64,000 nucleotides of DNA from Novosphingobium sp. (GTDB lineage: Bacteria > Pseudomonadota > Alphaproteobacteria > Sphingomonadales > Sphingomonadaceae): assembly GCA_016719755.1 (NCBI GenBank), contig JADJYM010000012.1:501001-565000 (forward strand), given 5' to 3'. The notes below the pieces were generated by a model, which had not been told where the DNA came from, did no database searches, and saw only the letters and a program-made list of their open reading frames with translations. This document shows, piece by piece, positions 51,833 through 61,308 of the stretch; within the stretch, counting starts at the first letter, position 1; every line of letters starts with the position of its first letter. The position numbers and the translations under genes were made by a program.

Positions 51833-52561
51833 TCAGCTGCGGTGCTTGAAGCGCCAGCTGTCGTTGCCGGTCTCGACGATATCGCAATGGTGGGTGATGC
51901 GGTCGAGCAGCGCGGTGGTCATTTTGGGATCGCCGAAGACGGTGGGCCACTCGCCGAAGGCCAGGTTGGTGGTGATGATGACCGAGGTCTTCTCGTAGAG
52001 CTTGCTGATGAGGTGGAACAGCAGCTGCCCGCCTGATTTGGCGAACGGCAGGTAGCCCAATTCGTCGAGGACCACGACGTCGAGCCGGCTGAGCTGGGCG
52101 GCCATGGCGCCGGCCTTGCCGATGCGGGCTTCCTCCTCGAGCCGGGTGACGAGGTCCACCGTGTTGAAGTAGCGGCCGCGGGCACCGGAACAGACGACGC
52201 TGGCGGTGATCGCGGTGGCCAGGTGGGTCTTGCCGGTTCCCGTCCCGCCGATGAGCACGATATTGCGCCGTCCTGGCAGGAACGAACCCGCGTGTAGCGA
52301 ACGCACCAACCCCTCGTTGATCGGGGTGCCCTCGAACACGAAGGCATCGAGGTCCTTGACAACCGGCAGCTTGGCTGCGGTCATGCGGTAGCGGATCGAG
52401 GCAGCATGGCGATGCGCCGCTTCCGCTCGTAGCAGGTCGGTCAGGATCTCGTGGGTCGTGCGCTTGCGCTGGAGCCCTGTAGTGACGGCCTCATCGAACG
52501 CCCCGGCCATGCCCCTGAGGCCGAGCCCGCGCATCGCCTCGATCATCTCATGCCGCTGCAT
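51833..52561 (-). CDS. istB: IS21-family helper ATPase IstB, copy 2
   Basis: 242 aa from ATG 52561. GGTGTGKTH (Walker A), [10 protein letters not shown] (Walker B), [13 protein letters not shown]. It differs from copy 1 at scattered positions (for example VVKDLDAF versus [15 protein letters not shown] versus WRFKNRS), so the copies have diverged slightly or were acquired separately. The start overlaps the istA stop by 14 nt. Confidence 0.95.
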   Translation of the reverse strand: MQRHEMIEAMRGLGLRGMAGAFDEAVTTGLQRKRTTHEILTDLLRAEAAHRHAASIRYRMTAAKLPVVKDLDAFVFEGTPINEGLVRSLHAGSFLPGRRNIVLIGGTGTGKTHLATAITASVVCSGARGRYFNTVDLVTRLEEEARIGKAGAMAAQLSRLDVVVLDELGYLPFAKSGGQLLFHLISKLYEKTSVIITTNLAFGEWPTVFGDPKMTTALLDRITHHCDIVETGNDSWRFKHRS

Positions 52562-54062
52562 CGAGGCCCCGCACCGCATCGTATCGGGCGCAGTCCGCGA
52601 TCGGCGGATGGCTGAGCTTGAGATCGACGACCACGTCGAGGGGCCTCTCGGATAGTGGCTCGCGGTATCGGGCCAGGATGTTGAGGATCACCTCGTCGCT
52701 GGCCGCACCGGCATCAAGCGCTTCGCGGATCGCAGCCTCGACCGCGTCCAGGCCATCGGTCAGCACAGCGGCCAGCACGCGCACGAAGCGCCGGTCGGCC
52801 TCGTCACCGCTCCCCAGTTTGCGGCGCAGCCGCGCCAGTGCCGGCGGCAGGTCCCAGCCCTGGAAGGGCGCACCGTTGCGCAAGGCGCCGGGCTTGTTGG
52901 CCAGGACGGGCAGGTAGTGCCAGGGATCGTAGATCGTCCGGTCACGGCCGAAGTGCCGGGCATGCTCGGCGATGACCTCGTCGCCGAGGCGCACGACGAT
53001 CCGGTCGGCATAGGCACGGACCTGGACGGCACGCCGCGCGGCCTTGGCCATGACAGAATAGCGGTTGCGGTCGAAGCTGATCAGGCAGGTGCCGGTCACG
53101 GCGTGGGTTGTCTCATGGAAGCCATCGAACGGTGCCAGCATCGGCTGCAAAGATGGCCGCTCGAGATCCAGCGCCTCGGCCACGGTCAGTTCCTTCTGCT
53201 CGGGATGGGGATGCAACGCGGCCCAGCGCAGGCACTCGGCCTCCAGCCATCCGCTGAGCTCTTCGATGCTGGCGAAGCGCAGACGGGGCTGGAAGAAACG
53301 GCCGCGGATGGTCTGGACCTGGTTCTCGACCTGACCCTTCTCCCATCCCGCCGCCGGCGAGCAGGCCGTGGGCTCGACCATATAATGATCCGCCATGACC
53401 AGGAACCGGCGGTTGAACACCCGCTGTTTGCCCACGAAGACCGCGGCGACAGCGGTCTTCATGTTATCGTAGATCCCGCGCAGCGGAACGCCGCCGAAGA
53501 AGGCGAAGCCCCGGGCATGGGCATCGAACACCATCTCCTGGGTCTCGCGGGGATAGGCTCGGACGTAGACCGCCCGAGACGCGCACAGCCGCATATGCGC
53601 CACCTTCACCCGCATCGGCTTGCCGGCGATCTCCACGTCCTCGTGGCTCCAGTCGAACTGGTAGGCTTCGCCAGGCTGGAACAACAGCGGGATGAAGGCA
53701 GGTGCGCCGTCGCCCGCATCCTTGCGCCGGGCTTCCGCCCAGCGCCGGGCGTAGCGCCGGACCGCGTCGTAGGAACCCTCAAACCCCTCGCGGCACAGCA
53801 GGTCATGGATCCGGGTCATGCGCAGCCGATCGCGCCGATGCCGGGCCTCGTTCTCCGTCAGCAGCGTATCAAGGCGCTCCTGGAACGGCCCAAGCCGGGG
53901 CAGCGGTTGAACCGTGCGGTGATAATCGAACGCGCCTTCCGGCGCCCGGATCGCCTTGCGCACCACCTTGCGAGACAGACGCAGATCCCGCGCAATCGCC
54001 TTGATCGCCTTCCCACTGGCGTGCTCGCGCCGGATCCGAACGACTGTCTCCACTATCAACAT
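52548..54062 (-). CDS. istA: IS21-family transposase IstA, copy 2
   Basis: 504 aa from ATG 54062. Helix-turn-helix [20 protein letters not shown]; catalytic segments [10 protein letters not shown] and [30 protein letters not shown] is continuous here, which defines the extra 31 residues in copy 1. It forms the transpososome with IstB. Confidence 0.95.
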   Translation of the reverse strand: MLIVETVVRIRREHASGKAIKAIARDLRLSRKVVRKAIRAPEGAFDYHRTVQPLPRLGPFQERLDTLLTENEARHRRDRLRMTRIHDLLCREGFEGSYDAVRRYARRWAEARRKDAGDGAPAFIPLLFQPGEAYQFDWSHEDVEIAGKPMRVKVAHMRLCASRAVYVRAYPRETQEMVFDAHARGFAFFGGVPLRGIYDNMKTAVAAVFVGKQRVFNRRFLVMADHYMVEPTACSPAAGWEKGQVENQVQTIRGRFFQPRLRFASIEELSGWLEAECLRWAALHPHPEQKELTVAEALDLERPSLQPMLAPFDGFHETTHAVTGTCLISFDRNRYSVMAKAARRAVQVRAYADRIVVRLGDEVIAEHARHFGRDRTIYDPWHYLPVLANKPGALRNGAPFQGWDLPPALARLRRKLGSGDEADRRFVRVLAAVLTDGLDAVEAAIREALDAGAASDEVILNILARYREPLSERPLDVVVDLKLSHPPIADCARYDAVRGLDAAA

Positions 54063-54328
54063 CCCGATCTCGCTACCTGGAAAACCAGGCAGCCAGCTAC
54101 ACCATCGGAATGAGGGGTCCCTTTTAGACGCCAATCACCCCGCTAACGGGGTCCCTTTTGCACGCCGGTCCACACCACAAGGCCTTCTGGACCAAGGTTG
54201 GAGCAGCGTGGTTCCACCGCGACCGCAAGGGCGTTTCGCTTCAGCTGGAGGTCGTGCCGATCAATGGCCGCATCGTCCTGCGCACGCCGCTCGACGACGA
54301 GGCCAAAGGGGAGCAGCCGGGCGCTTAG

Positions 54329-54477
54329 CGCCCGGCCTCGATCGCGGATACGACGTTGCGATTGGCGCAGCGTCATATCAGGCCTTTCCCGATTATCTTT
54401 GCGCGAGTTGCGTGCGTTTTGCGATCAGCCCAGGCTGGCACGCTTGCTTAGATCGGCCACTGGAAATGGCTCTGTCA
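54329..54477. other. intergenic remnant between the split gene and IS256
   Basis: No credible coding frame or RNA gene is seen. The region ends with TTTCGCGAG (54478-54486), the left copy of the IS256 target duplication. Confidence 0.4.
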
Positions 54478-54535
54478 TTTCGCGAGGTCGCGTCCGTCAA
54501 GGTGGTGTAATTTCGGCTGTGGCCGTGGGCCATCG

Positions 54536-55749
54536 TCAGGCGGCTTTGGCGGTGATGTGTAGGGGCTGATTTTCCTCCTCGATCATGGGTTGGTTGAGTT
54601 CGGCCATGCCTTCGATCTGCATGTATCGGTGCTGGAGCTGCCACTCGTCGTTCTGCTCCATCAGCACAGCCCCGACGAGGCGGATGATGCTGTCTTCGTT
54701 CGGGAAGATTCCGACGACGTCGGCGCGGCGCTTGACCTCCTTGTTGAGCCGCTCGAGCGGATTGGTTGAGTGTAACTTCGTGCGGTGCTGGGTGGGAAAG
54801 CCGGTGTAGGCGAGCACGTCGGTTTCGGCCTCGTCCATGCAGGCGCCGAGCTTGGGCCAACGGGTGCGCAACTGGTCGGCGACCTGTCGCCAGACCTGCG
54901 TTGCGCTTTTCTGATCGGGCTGCAGGAAGACCTGGCGGATCGCGGCGGCGACGACAGTGTTCTGGCCCTTGGGCACATAGGACAGGGCATTGCGCATGAA
55001 GTGCACCCGGCAGCGCTGCCAGGTGGCGCCCATGACGCGGGTGATCGCGCCCTTGAGGCCCTCGTGAGCATCGGAGATGACCAGCTTCACGCCGGTAAGA
55101 CCGCGCCGAACAAGGTCCTTCAGGAAGTCGGACCAGAAGACCTCCGCTTCCGAGGGGCCGATATGCAGGCCGACGATCTCGCGCCGGCCCTCGGTGTTGA
55201 CGGCCATGGCGATTATTGCGGCAACGCTGATGATCCGCCCGCCTTCGCGTACCTTGAGATAGGTGGCATCGAGCCAGAGATACGGCCATTCGCCGGTGAG
55301 CGGGCGTTTCAGAAAGGCATGGACGCGCTCGTCAATGTCCTTGCAAAGCTTGGAGACGGTGGACTTGGAGATGCCGGTCATGCCCATGGCCTGGACGAGT
55401 TCATCGACCCGCCGGGTGCTGACCCCGCCGATCCACGCTTCCTGGATCACCGCAACCAGCGCTTTCTCGACCATCTTGCGGGGCTCAAGGAAGCCCGGAA
55501 AGTAGGACCCAGCACGCAGCTTGGGGATTTTCAGGTTCAGCGTGCCTACCCGGGTATCCAGCGAACGGTCGCGATAGCCGTTGCGCCAGGTCGCGCGCTC
55601 GCTGCTGCGTTCGTGGCGACCCGCGCCGATCAGGCCATCAACGTCGGCCTCCATGATCAGCTGCAGCACGTTCTCGGCGATGGTGCGCAAAAATCCGGTT
55701 GGCCGCCCTTCGCAGCAAGCTCTTCGATCAGTAATCTGTCCTCGGTCAT
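54536..55749 (-). pseudogene. IS256-family (mutator-type) transposase with a one-base frameshift
   Basis: From MTEDRLLIEELAAKGGQPDF (ATG 55749) the frame breaks at an A5 run (55689-55693). It resumes RTIAENVLQLIMEADVDGLIGAGRHERSS to the stop at 54536. The DDE region is complete: YLWLDATYLKVREGG (Asp), VKLVISDAHEGLKGAI (Asp), STNPLERLNKEVKRRADVVG (Glu). A missing base in the run restores about 404 aa. Possibly a sequencing error; otherwise the N-terminal DNA-binding part is lost. Confidence 0.85.
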
Positions 55750-55828
55750 CGGGAACTCCTCTTCGTCACGGTTGAAGTGTGCAAACTCCACCATAACGAT
55801 GAACCCGGTGGCCACCAGCGACGCCGCA

Positions 55829-55858
55829 TTCCGGGGTGGGGCATGCCCCACCCCGGAA
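55829..55858. repeat. 30-bp perfect palindrome upstream of the IS256 transposase
   Basis: Each half (TTCCGGGGTGGGGCA and its complement) mirrors the other around GCATGC. It lies between the right end of the IS256 and the transposase start, where a hairpin would block transcription or translation entering from outside. The function is inferred. Confidence 0.6.
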
Positions 55859-55920
55859 TACACCATCGCCTACACCGGAAATTACACCACGAGCGCGGAC
55901 GCTAACTTTCGCGAGCCTGG

Positions 55921-56514
55921 CTAAGACCTTGCGAAAGCAAGCAGCGGCTCGATCTCGCCACCATCCGCTGCCCTCAGCGCCGCGACATAAGCTCTTCTGG
56001 TTTCACCCGGATCGACCAGATTGGCCCTGCCCCAAGTGAAGCGGGGCTGGCCCATCTCCGTTGCGAGCAGGTCAGCGACCAGGCGGGAGTGCCGACGATT
56101 GCCGTTGGGGAATGGGTGTATGGACACCAGCCGGGGGGAGAAGCGGATCGCAATCTCGTCCGGGGGGTAGGTGGCGTTGTCTACCCAGTACCGCGCATCG
56201 TGGACGAGCTCTCGTACCGCCATGGGAATGCGGTAGGCGTCGATGCCGATATTGCGCGGAGTCTTGCGATACTGGCCTGCCCACTTCCAGACTTCGCCGA
56301 ACATCCGTTTGTGCAGATCCCGCAGGAATGCATCGTAGAGCACGTCAACATTGCGCGCGCGCCGGAGCCAGAGGCTGGCCCGGGTGATGTTGATCTGCTC
56401 GGCTTCGTTCAGTTCGGCTCTGGTGGTGATGTAGGTCGGAATAAGCTGTTCGCGTTCTTCCGCTTCGAGCGGCGTATTGGCTTCGTCTTCACCGTCGTAG
56501 AGAGGATCGGTCAT
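55921..56514 (-). CDS. mobile mystery protein B (Fic-domain protein)
   Basis: 197 aa Fic/DOC-fold protein. The Fic motif region HPFPNGNRRHSRLVADLLAT corresponds to HPFxxGNGR with the second Gly replaced by Arg. LYDAFLRDLHKRMFGEVWKWAGQYR precedes it. This matches the family TIGR calls mobile mystery protein B, which accompanies mystery protein A on mobile elements. Fic proteins transfer AMP or similar groups to targets; the HTH partner likely controls expression. The start overlaps the A gene as ATGA. Confidence 0.85.
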   Translation of the reverse strand: MTDPLYDGEDEANTPLEAEEREQLIPTYITTRAELNEAEQINITRASLWLRRARNVDVLYDAFLRDLHKRMFGEVWKWAGQYRKTPRNIGIDAYRIPMAVRELVHDARYWVDNATYPPDEIAIRFSPRLVSIHPFPNGNRRHSRLVADLLATEMGQPRFTWGRANLVDPGETRRAYVAALRAADGGEIEPLLAFARS

Positions 56515-56978
56515 TCATCCTCCCACAGGTAGCGCAGCGGCTCATTCAGGATCTCGGCAGTCAGACGCGCAAGTTCCTCCTGCATCTGCCCAGTGGTTAG
56601 AGACTGGTTCTCCAGCATCATGCCCTGTGCAACGGGACCGAACTGATCGAGAGCTTTGGCTGCCGCGCGGTCGCGCACGATCTCGTCGAGCGGTGCCTTG
56701 GGCACGAGCGCGTAAACAAGCTGGCAGTTGAGCGCCTCGGCAGCCTCTCGCAGGGATTTGAGGGTAGTGGCGTCGGTTGCCTCCGCCTTTTCCAGCGCGA
56801 TAATACGCGACTGCACCACGCCCATGCGCTTGGCGAGCTGGCGCGATGTCATGCCCAGCGAATCGCGGATAGCGCGTATCCAGCCCCCGTGCGGACGCGG
56901 GAGGCTTTGTTCCCGCAGAAAGGCGAGCTTCCTGTCGAGGTTTTTTCGAGCCAGTTCGGCTTGCCGATCCTTGATCAT
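56511..56978 (-). CDS. mobile mystery protein A (HTH regulator/antitoxin-like)
   Basis: 155 aa from ATG 56978, which has GGAGGA 7-8 nt upstream; a longer start at 56996 lacks this. An XRE-type helix-turn-helix lies at about 35-75 (RDSLGMTSRQLAKRMGVVQSRIIALEKAEA). It is preceded by a helical RQAELARKNLDRKLAFLREQ and followed by QLVYALVPKAPLDEIVRD, typical of mystery protein A. It probably represses the A-B operon from the adjacent palindrome. Confidence 0.87.
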   Translation of the reverse strand: MIKDRQAELARKNLDRKLAFLREQSLPRPHGGWIRAIRDSLGMTSRQLAKRMGVVQSRIIALEKAEATDATTLKSLREAAEALNCQLVYALVPKAPLDEIVRDRAAAKALDQFGPVAQGMMLENQSLTTGQMQEELARLTAEILNEPLRYLWEDE

Positions 56979-56994
56979 CGCAGTCCTCCGCTGC

Positions 56995-57010
56995 ATTTAT
57001 GATCATAAAT
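56995..57010. promoter_or_regulatory. palindromic operator of the mobile mystery operon
   Basis: ATTTATGATCATAAAT is a perfect 16-bp palindrome 17 bp upstream of the A gene start. Further GATCATT/TGATCA-like half-sites occur up to about 57090 in this AT-rich tract, so multiple operator copies are likely. Binding by the HTH protein is inferred. Confidence 0.6.
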
Positions 57011-57154
57011 AAGTGATTTTGTCAAAGGGTAAAGATCATTAATAAATGGTCATATGACACCATTATGATCACTTTTATGTGATTACCATTCGAAGTTTGA
57101 GCGGCGAACGTCCGCGACAGAGCTTGTGGGCGCAACGGCGCGTGCCATATCCTT

Positions 57155-59275
57155 CTACGCGGTAATCCTCAATTCAGATCCGATTTCAATGACATCGGCA
57201 TCATCTGGAACCTCGAGCTGCATTTCGTCGATCCAGCTCGAAACCCAGTCTCGTCTCGCTTGAGACCAAGCATCGAATATCGGTAGCTTCCGATAGATCG
57301 CGCGAGTTCGAATGATCTCATCGACAATGGCGCGGACGATCGCAGGGACTCGATGACGGTTCAGCTCCGCCCTGACGAGCCCTTCGTCGGCGCTGAGGCT
57401 AGCAATGATCGATCTGCCATAACCTGGTTGCTCCAACTGATCTTCAAAAGCTCCGATCAGCGTGGCCAAAATATCTTGCAGCCCTGTGGTGACGAAGGGG
57501 GCAGAAATGACGACTTGGTCGTTTATCTGCCGGTTATGCCACGCCAAAAGGAATTGGCTGACCGAACGAAAGATATCGAGAAAATTTGCCAGCCCGCCCA
57601 GATTTCCTCGATCGACATGCCGCTCAAGGCGCGTACGGATATGTCGCTGGACGAACTCCCAGATAGCTTCGCGCAATTCGGCGACCGACGCGCCGCTTGA
57701 CCCAATAGCCCAATGTTCGGGAACGTCGCCCGAAAAAGGATCGCGCGCTCGCCAGCGCCCAAAACCTCCACTGCCCGAAATGGCACCGTCGTGGAACCGA
57801 ATGTTTGTCCGGTTGATGAAATCGATCGCCTCGTCGATTCCGCCAAGAGCATCGACGTATTCAATAAGGCCGTCGCCACTTTCGATCACTCTCTGCAGCC
57901 TATTAGCTGCGGCGGATCCTCCTCCACGATCGCGCAGCAACCGTGGCAGTTGCTTTACGGAACAAAGCTGACTCTTCACTTCGCAACCGTAAAGCATGGC
58001 ACGAAGCTGACCCACTGCCGGCTGGTCGAACTTGGCTTGGTCATCGTCCTTCAGTGCCAGGACGAAATCAGCCTTCTCCACGCCGAGGTTCCAGGAGAGA
58101 GTTGGCAGCGTGTCACCACGTTTGAATATTCGCAATGAAAGGTCAGTCGCGTCTGCGGGTATCGCTGATGTTGCCAGAAGCTGACCTTCTTCGGTCAGGA
58201 CAAGCGATTGCAGCTTCAACCCGTGAGGCTCCTGGACCGGAGGGGCGGGTTCAGCAATCGCCACCGACATGAATCTTTCGGGTTCAATCTTCGCAAACTT
58301 CAGGTCGTCTTGCTTCAACGCCCCGGCTGCGTTCTGTTTGGTCGCGAACCAGAGACATGCCTCGCTATTGCCGCCAGAAAGAGCGGCATTGGACATGTTC
58401 GCGCTCCCGGCGAGCCAATAAGTGGATTCTGGTGTTTGGAAGGCGAGTGCCTTTGCGTGCATCTTTCGCCCAGCCTTTTTCGATGTGGCCGAAATCAGTT
58501 CCAGATCTCCAATCGAATCGCGCAGCTCCACAAACCTCTCTACCGGTAAATTGCTATAACCGGACTGGCTGACGATCTGGATGGTTGCTGTGGGGAAAAG
58601 CGCCCTTATCCGCTCAACCATACGAAGGTTGCTGTCGAAAAATGGGGCGAGCATCACGACCTTGCGAACATCTGTGTTACTCATGCGCGCGACTATCTGT
58701 GGCCAGAGCGGACCATCGTGACTGGAGAGCAGTTCGATGTCCTGCGTGCTGACATCGGCATCGCCTAGCCAAGAAAAGGCGTTCTCGAGCCGATCGAATA
58801 TATCCTTCTTCAGCCACTTCGACACCGGCCCCGCTTCTTGGGCGTAGCGCTGGAATTGACGAAATATCGAAGCGATCAGGGGGGCATTTGCGTTTCGATC
58901 GTCGCCGCTCGACGACTCCAGCGTCGAGATCAACTCGAAGTTATGTCCTGTTCCGGCAGATGTGCAGTTATTGCTGCCAACCGACGCAATCACCTTTTCC
59001 TCGCCGATCGAAAGGTACAATTTCGGATGGAACACTCCGCCAGTTCTACTGATAGGAATAACGAAGTAGTTCCGATCGAAACCTTGCCCCTGCTTGTTGT
59101 TTTCGAGGATGTCCCGGTAGCGGTCATTGTCGATGAAAACGATCACCGTAGCGCCATCGAACGCCGGAGTGGGGAGTATGCGCCGCTCGAAAAAGTGCGA
59201 ATCAAAATCATATGTAGCAACGAACGCAAACTTACCCCTGATCTTCTTCAAGAACTCAAGGAAATCGACGGTCAC
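57155..59275 (-). CDS. phospholipase-D-like (PLD) nuclease/phosphodiesterase-type protein
   Basis: 706 aa from GTG 59275, chosen because it overlaps the upstream stop as GTGA and has GGAGGA 9 nt before it; a longer frame to 59332 overlaps that gene. Two HxK-type PLD half-motifs: VFHPKLYLSIGEEKVIASVG (His-Lys at 83-85, then GSNN at 100-103) and KMHAKALAFQTPESTYWLAG (His-Lys at 273-275, then GSAN at 290-293). The two catalytic halves are at the N-terminus, as in PLD nucleases and DISARM DrmC. The C-terminal 350 residues are unfamiliar. Lower-GC, AT-ending codons unlike the core genome. Role in DNA cleavage is inferred. Confidence 0.75.
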   Translation of the reverse strand: MTVDFLEFLKKIRGKFAFVATYDFDSHFFERRILPTPAFDGATVIVFIDNDRYRDILENNKQGQGFDRNYFVIPISRTGGVFHPKLYLSIGEEKVIASVGSNNCTSAGTGHNFELISTLESSSGDDRNANAPLIASIFRQFQRYAQEAGPVSKWLKKDIFDRLENAFSWLGDADVSTQDIELLSSHDGPLWPQIVARMSNTDVRKVVMLAPFFDSNLRMVERIRALFPTATIQIVSQSGYSNLPVERFVELRDSIGDLELISATSKKAGRKMHAKALAFQTPESTYWLAGSANMSNAALSGGNSEACLWFATKQNAAGALKQDDLKFAKIEPERFMSVAIAEPAPPVQEPHGLKLQSLVLTEEGQLLATSAIPADATDLSLRIFKRGDTLPTLSWNLGVEKADFVLALKDDDQAKFDQPAVGQLRAMLYGCEVKSQLCSVKQLPRLLRDRGGGSAAANRLQRVIESGDGLIEYVDALGGIDEAIDFINRTNIRFHDGAISGSGGFGRWRARDPFSGDVPEHWAIGSSGASVAELREAIWEFVQRHIRTRLERHVDRGNLGGLANFLDIFRSVSQFLLAWHNRQINDQVVISAPFVTTGLQDILATLIGAFEDQLEQPGYGRSIIASLSADEGLVRAELNRHRVPAIVRAIVDEIIRTRAIYRKLPIFDAWSQARRDWVSSWIDEMQLEVPDDADVIEIGSELRITA

Positions 59276-61035
59276 GAAACTACGTCCTCCAGAAGGAAGT
59301 TGAGCATTTCCTGGCCATCCGGCGTCAGGCATTGACCTTTTTCCGGATCGCGGTCGATCAGCCGCAAGTCTCTCAAAACCTGCATCGCGCTTGGGAATCG
59401 GGGGTTTCCGGAATCCACATCGTCACGGGTGAGCCCCGTCCCCACGACCATCGGGCCATCAACTCGGAATAGCGGGGGACTTCCGCCAAACCCCTTTTCG
59501 TAACTCATTGTTTCGTGCTGACGCACCACAAATCGGCTTACAACCCGATACAAAATTTCCCGGTTTGGCGTGTTCCACCAGTCTTCGAAATCCAAAGCGA
59601 GCATGCGCGCGACCGTTGGCATGGCGACGTCAGCACTTGGATCGAATACCTTCTGGGCGTTCCATCCTTTATGAGCATCGGCAACGGTCAGATCGTATCG
59701 AAGCATCAGGCAGTATAGCAACATAGCGGCGACCGCCGCGCCCGCGGACCCAGAAACCAAGTCCTGCTCGATAAGCGCGTCACGGAGAAATCGTTCGACG
59801 AACGGATTTGATGCGAAAATCTCGGATGAACCAGCAACGCCGCTTGTCTGACCGGGAACGTCAATCGCCAGCAATGCCAAGGAAGCGGCCGGGGTAAGAT
59901 CCAAGAACGGGACGGGAAACTCTACGCCGAATAGCTCGCCGAGCACTTCGGCTGCTTCGACATTGTCAAACGCCTCAATTACGTCTGCGACAGCCCTACC
60001 GGCTGGGTAATTCAGGATCGCACGAACAAAGCTGGCCAGCAGCGATTCTAGGGCGATTGTCAGATAGTTATGGAACTGGAAAATGCGCCAGCGCTCAGAT
60101 ATATCGATCAGCGAAGGCAGCAATTCCACCGACACGGCCTCGTCTTCCTCGTCGAAGATCATCCGATAGTATGCCAAGTCGCCGAACGATCGCTCGTCGA
60201 GTTCCACACCTGCATCAGCTGTGACCAAAGTCGCCCATAAAAGGAGCAGCAGGCTCATGCGTCGCCGATAATGGGAATTAAGCTGGGAGTCGCTATCGGT
60301 CGAGAAAAACAGATCGCGCAATGGTAAAAGGTCGAACTCCTCTGCCGCTCGCAATTCACACAGCCCTGCCGAGGCGCCGAATTCCTCGAGCACATCCAGA
60401 TCCATCGATCCGCCTTCTGGCCCCATTTTAACAAATTCTGTTCCCGCAACCGCTTGACCGAAGGCGGTGGCTAATTCGCGCCCCTTGGCGGACAATTCGC
60501 CAGAGGTCAGGTTGTTGGATTGGCCGTTTTCGTCCTCATCGTCGGCTGTATCAGGGCTCGCGCTCTCCGCGAAAATGCCAAGATTGATCAGGGACCCCTT
60601 GTACGCAGCGAACCCACTGGCGTTGTCGCGCAGATGGCTCCATTGGCCAAGATCAATCGAGCGCTTACTTGAATTCGCCGCAAGATCGACCGCTCGATTG
60701 GAACCCTGCAGAGACCCACCTTCACACGGATTGCCGTTGTGATGAAGGACCGCACCCAGCGTCATTGCCCTTTCGTCAATCAAGACAAACCGCATAAGCT
60801 GGTCGAAGTCGCCCTTGCCCCTCGTTCGATCTTGGGCGCGCTGGAATGCCCATGGGAAAAAAGAATAATAACGGGCGCGCGGCGTGATCGAGGTAATGCA
60901 ATGTAACAATTCAGCGCCTAGGCGTGCACCAACCCGAAGCGTCATGCCCAGCGGATCACCGGTACCCGATGACGGCAGCTCGCTGTTCCAATTGAGCAAC
61001 GCGACACCGGTTGGAAGGCGCTTGAGATTTAGCAA
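59272..61035 (-). CDS. unrecognised 587-aa protein paired with the PLD gene
   Basis: 587 aa from TTG 61035, after a GGGGG stretch. An ATG 30 codons further in is an alternative. No transmembrane segment or nucleotide-binding motif was recognised. The N-terminal ITPRARYYSFFPWAFQRAQ recalls the TRARYF-x-PW signature I associate with DUF6361-like proteins encoded beside PLD genes in defence loci; this is memory, unverified. The C-terminus (MQVLRDLRLIDRDPEKGQCL) resembles a winged helix. It overlaps the PLD gene by 4 nt. Its composition, like the PLD gene's, is unlike the core genome. Confidence 0.7.
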   Translation of the reverse strand: MLNLKRLPTGVALLNWNSELPSSGTGDPLGMTLRVGARLGAELLHCITSITPRARYYSFFPWAFQRAQDRTRGKGDFDQLMRFVLIDERAMTLGAVLHHNGNPCEGGSLQGSNRAVDLAANSSKRSIDLGQWSHLRDNASGFAAYKGSLINLGIFAESASPDTADDEDENGQSNNLTSGELSAKGRELATAFGQAVAGTEFVKMGPEGGSMDLDVLEEFGASAGLCELRAAEEFDLLPLRDLFFSTDSDSQLNSHYRRRMSLLLLLWATLVTADAGVELDERSFGDLAYYRMIFDEEDEAVSVELLPSLIDISERWRIFQFHNYLTIALESLLASFVRAILNYPAGRAVADVIEAFDNVEAAEVLGELFGVEFPVPFLDLTPAASLALLAIDVPGQTSGVAGSSEIFASNPFVERFLRDALIEQDLVSGSAGAAVAAMLLYCLMLRYDLTVADAHKGWNAQKVFDPSADVAMPTVARMLALDFEDWWNTPNREILYRVVSRFVVRQHETMSYEKGFGGSPPLFRVDGPMVVGTGLTRDDVDSGNPRFPSAMQVLRDLRLIDRDPEKGQCLTPDGQEMLNFLLEDVVS

Positions 61036-61308
61036 ATGACCCCCAGCAAATTCAGACGGTTCACGATATCAAACAATCCTCCGCGTTGCCTCGCTCCAAT
61101 ATTGCCTCAAGCCGCGCGGCTGGTCGAAGCTGGAAGTGCCGATAGGCTTCTCCATTCGGGTTATCTTTGTTGGATGGTTCGAACGCCCTGCGGACACGTT
61201 TGCGTCAGTAGTCAGTGTTGCTTCGGGTTATGCTTAAGACCGACCGCAAGGGCTAAAACAGCGCCCTCGCTCTTCTCTTAGTTAGCAGTGAATAGGTTCG
61301 TCGAGGCA

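Larger units (their letters stand above)
51667..54174 (-). mobile_element. IS21-family element, copy 2
   Basis: About 2.5 kb, in inverted orientation relative to copy 1, with the same ends (TGTCAATCGGCG at the left, CACGCCGGTCCACA at the right) and the same repeated GGGACCC subterminal motifs. The flanks share ACAAGGC (51660-51666 and 54177-54183), the right copy being offset by two bases. It has inserted in a small accessory gene. IstA and IstB appear intact, without the low-complexity insert of copy 1. Confidence 0.9.
51581..54328 (+). pseudogene. small accessory protein gene split by IS21 copy 2
   Basis: The first part (51581-51666) encodes MARNNSAPAAEAKAPDFIAW and HVANRGDKA. The second part (54177-54328) continues FWTKVGAAWFHRDRKGVSLQ and LEVVPINGRIVLRTPLDDEA to a TAG at 54328. 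Joining at the 7-bp duplicated ACAAGGC gives one uninterrupted 75-80 aa protein. Start ATG 51581 has AAAGGAC upstream. I recall similar short proteins on alphaproteobacterial plasmids and ICEs but no function. The insertion inactivates it. Confidence 0.75.
54487..55906 (-). mobile_element. IS256-family element
   Basis: 1420 bp flanked by an exact 9-bp target duplication TTTCGCGAG (54478-54486 and 55907-55915). The ends are inverted: GCGTCCG...GTGGTGTAATTTC is shared by both, with GTTAGCGTCCGC at the right end and GTCGCGTCC at the left. A transposase gene and a 30-bp palindrome lie inside. The duplication size and gene confirm IS256. Confidence 0.9.
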
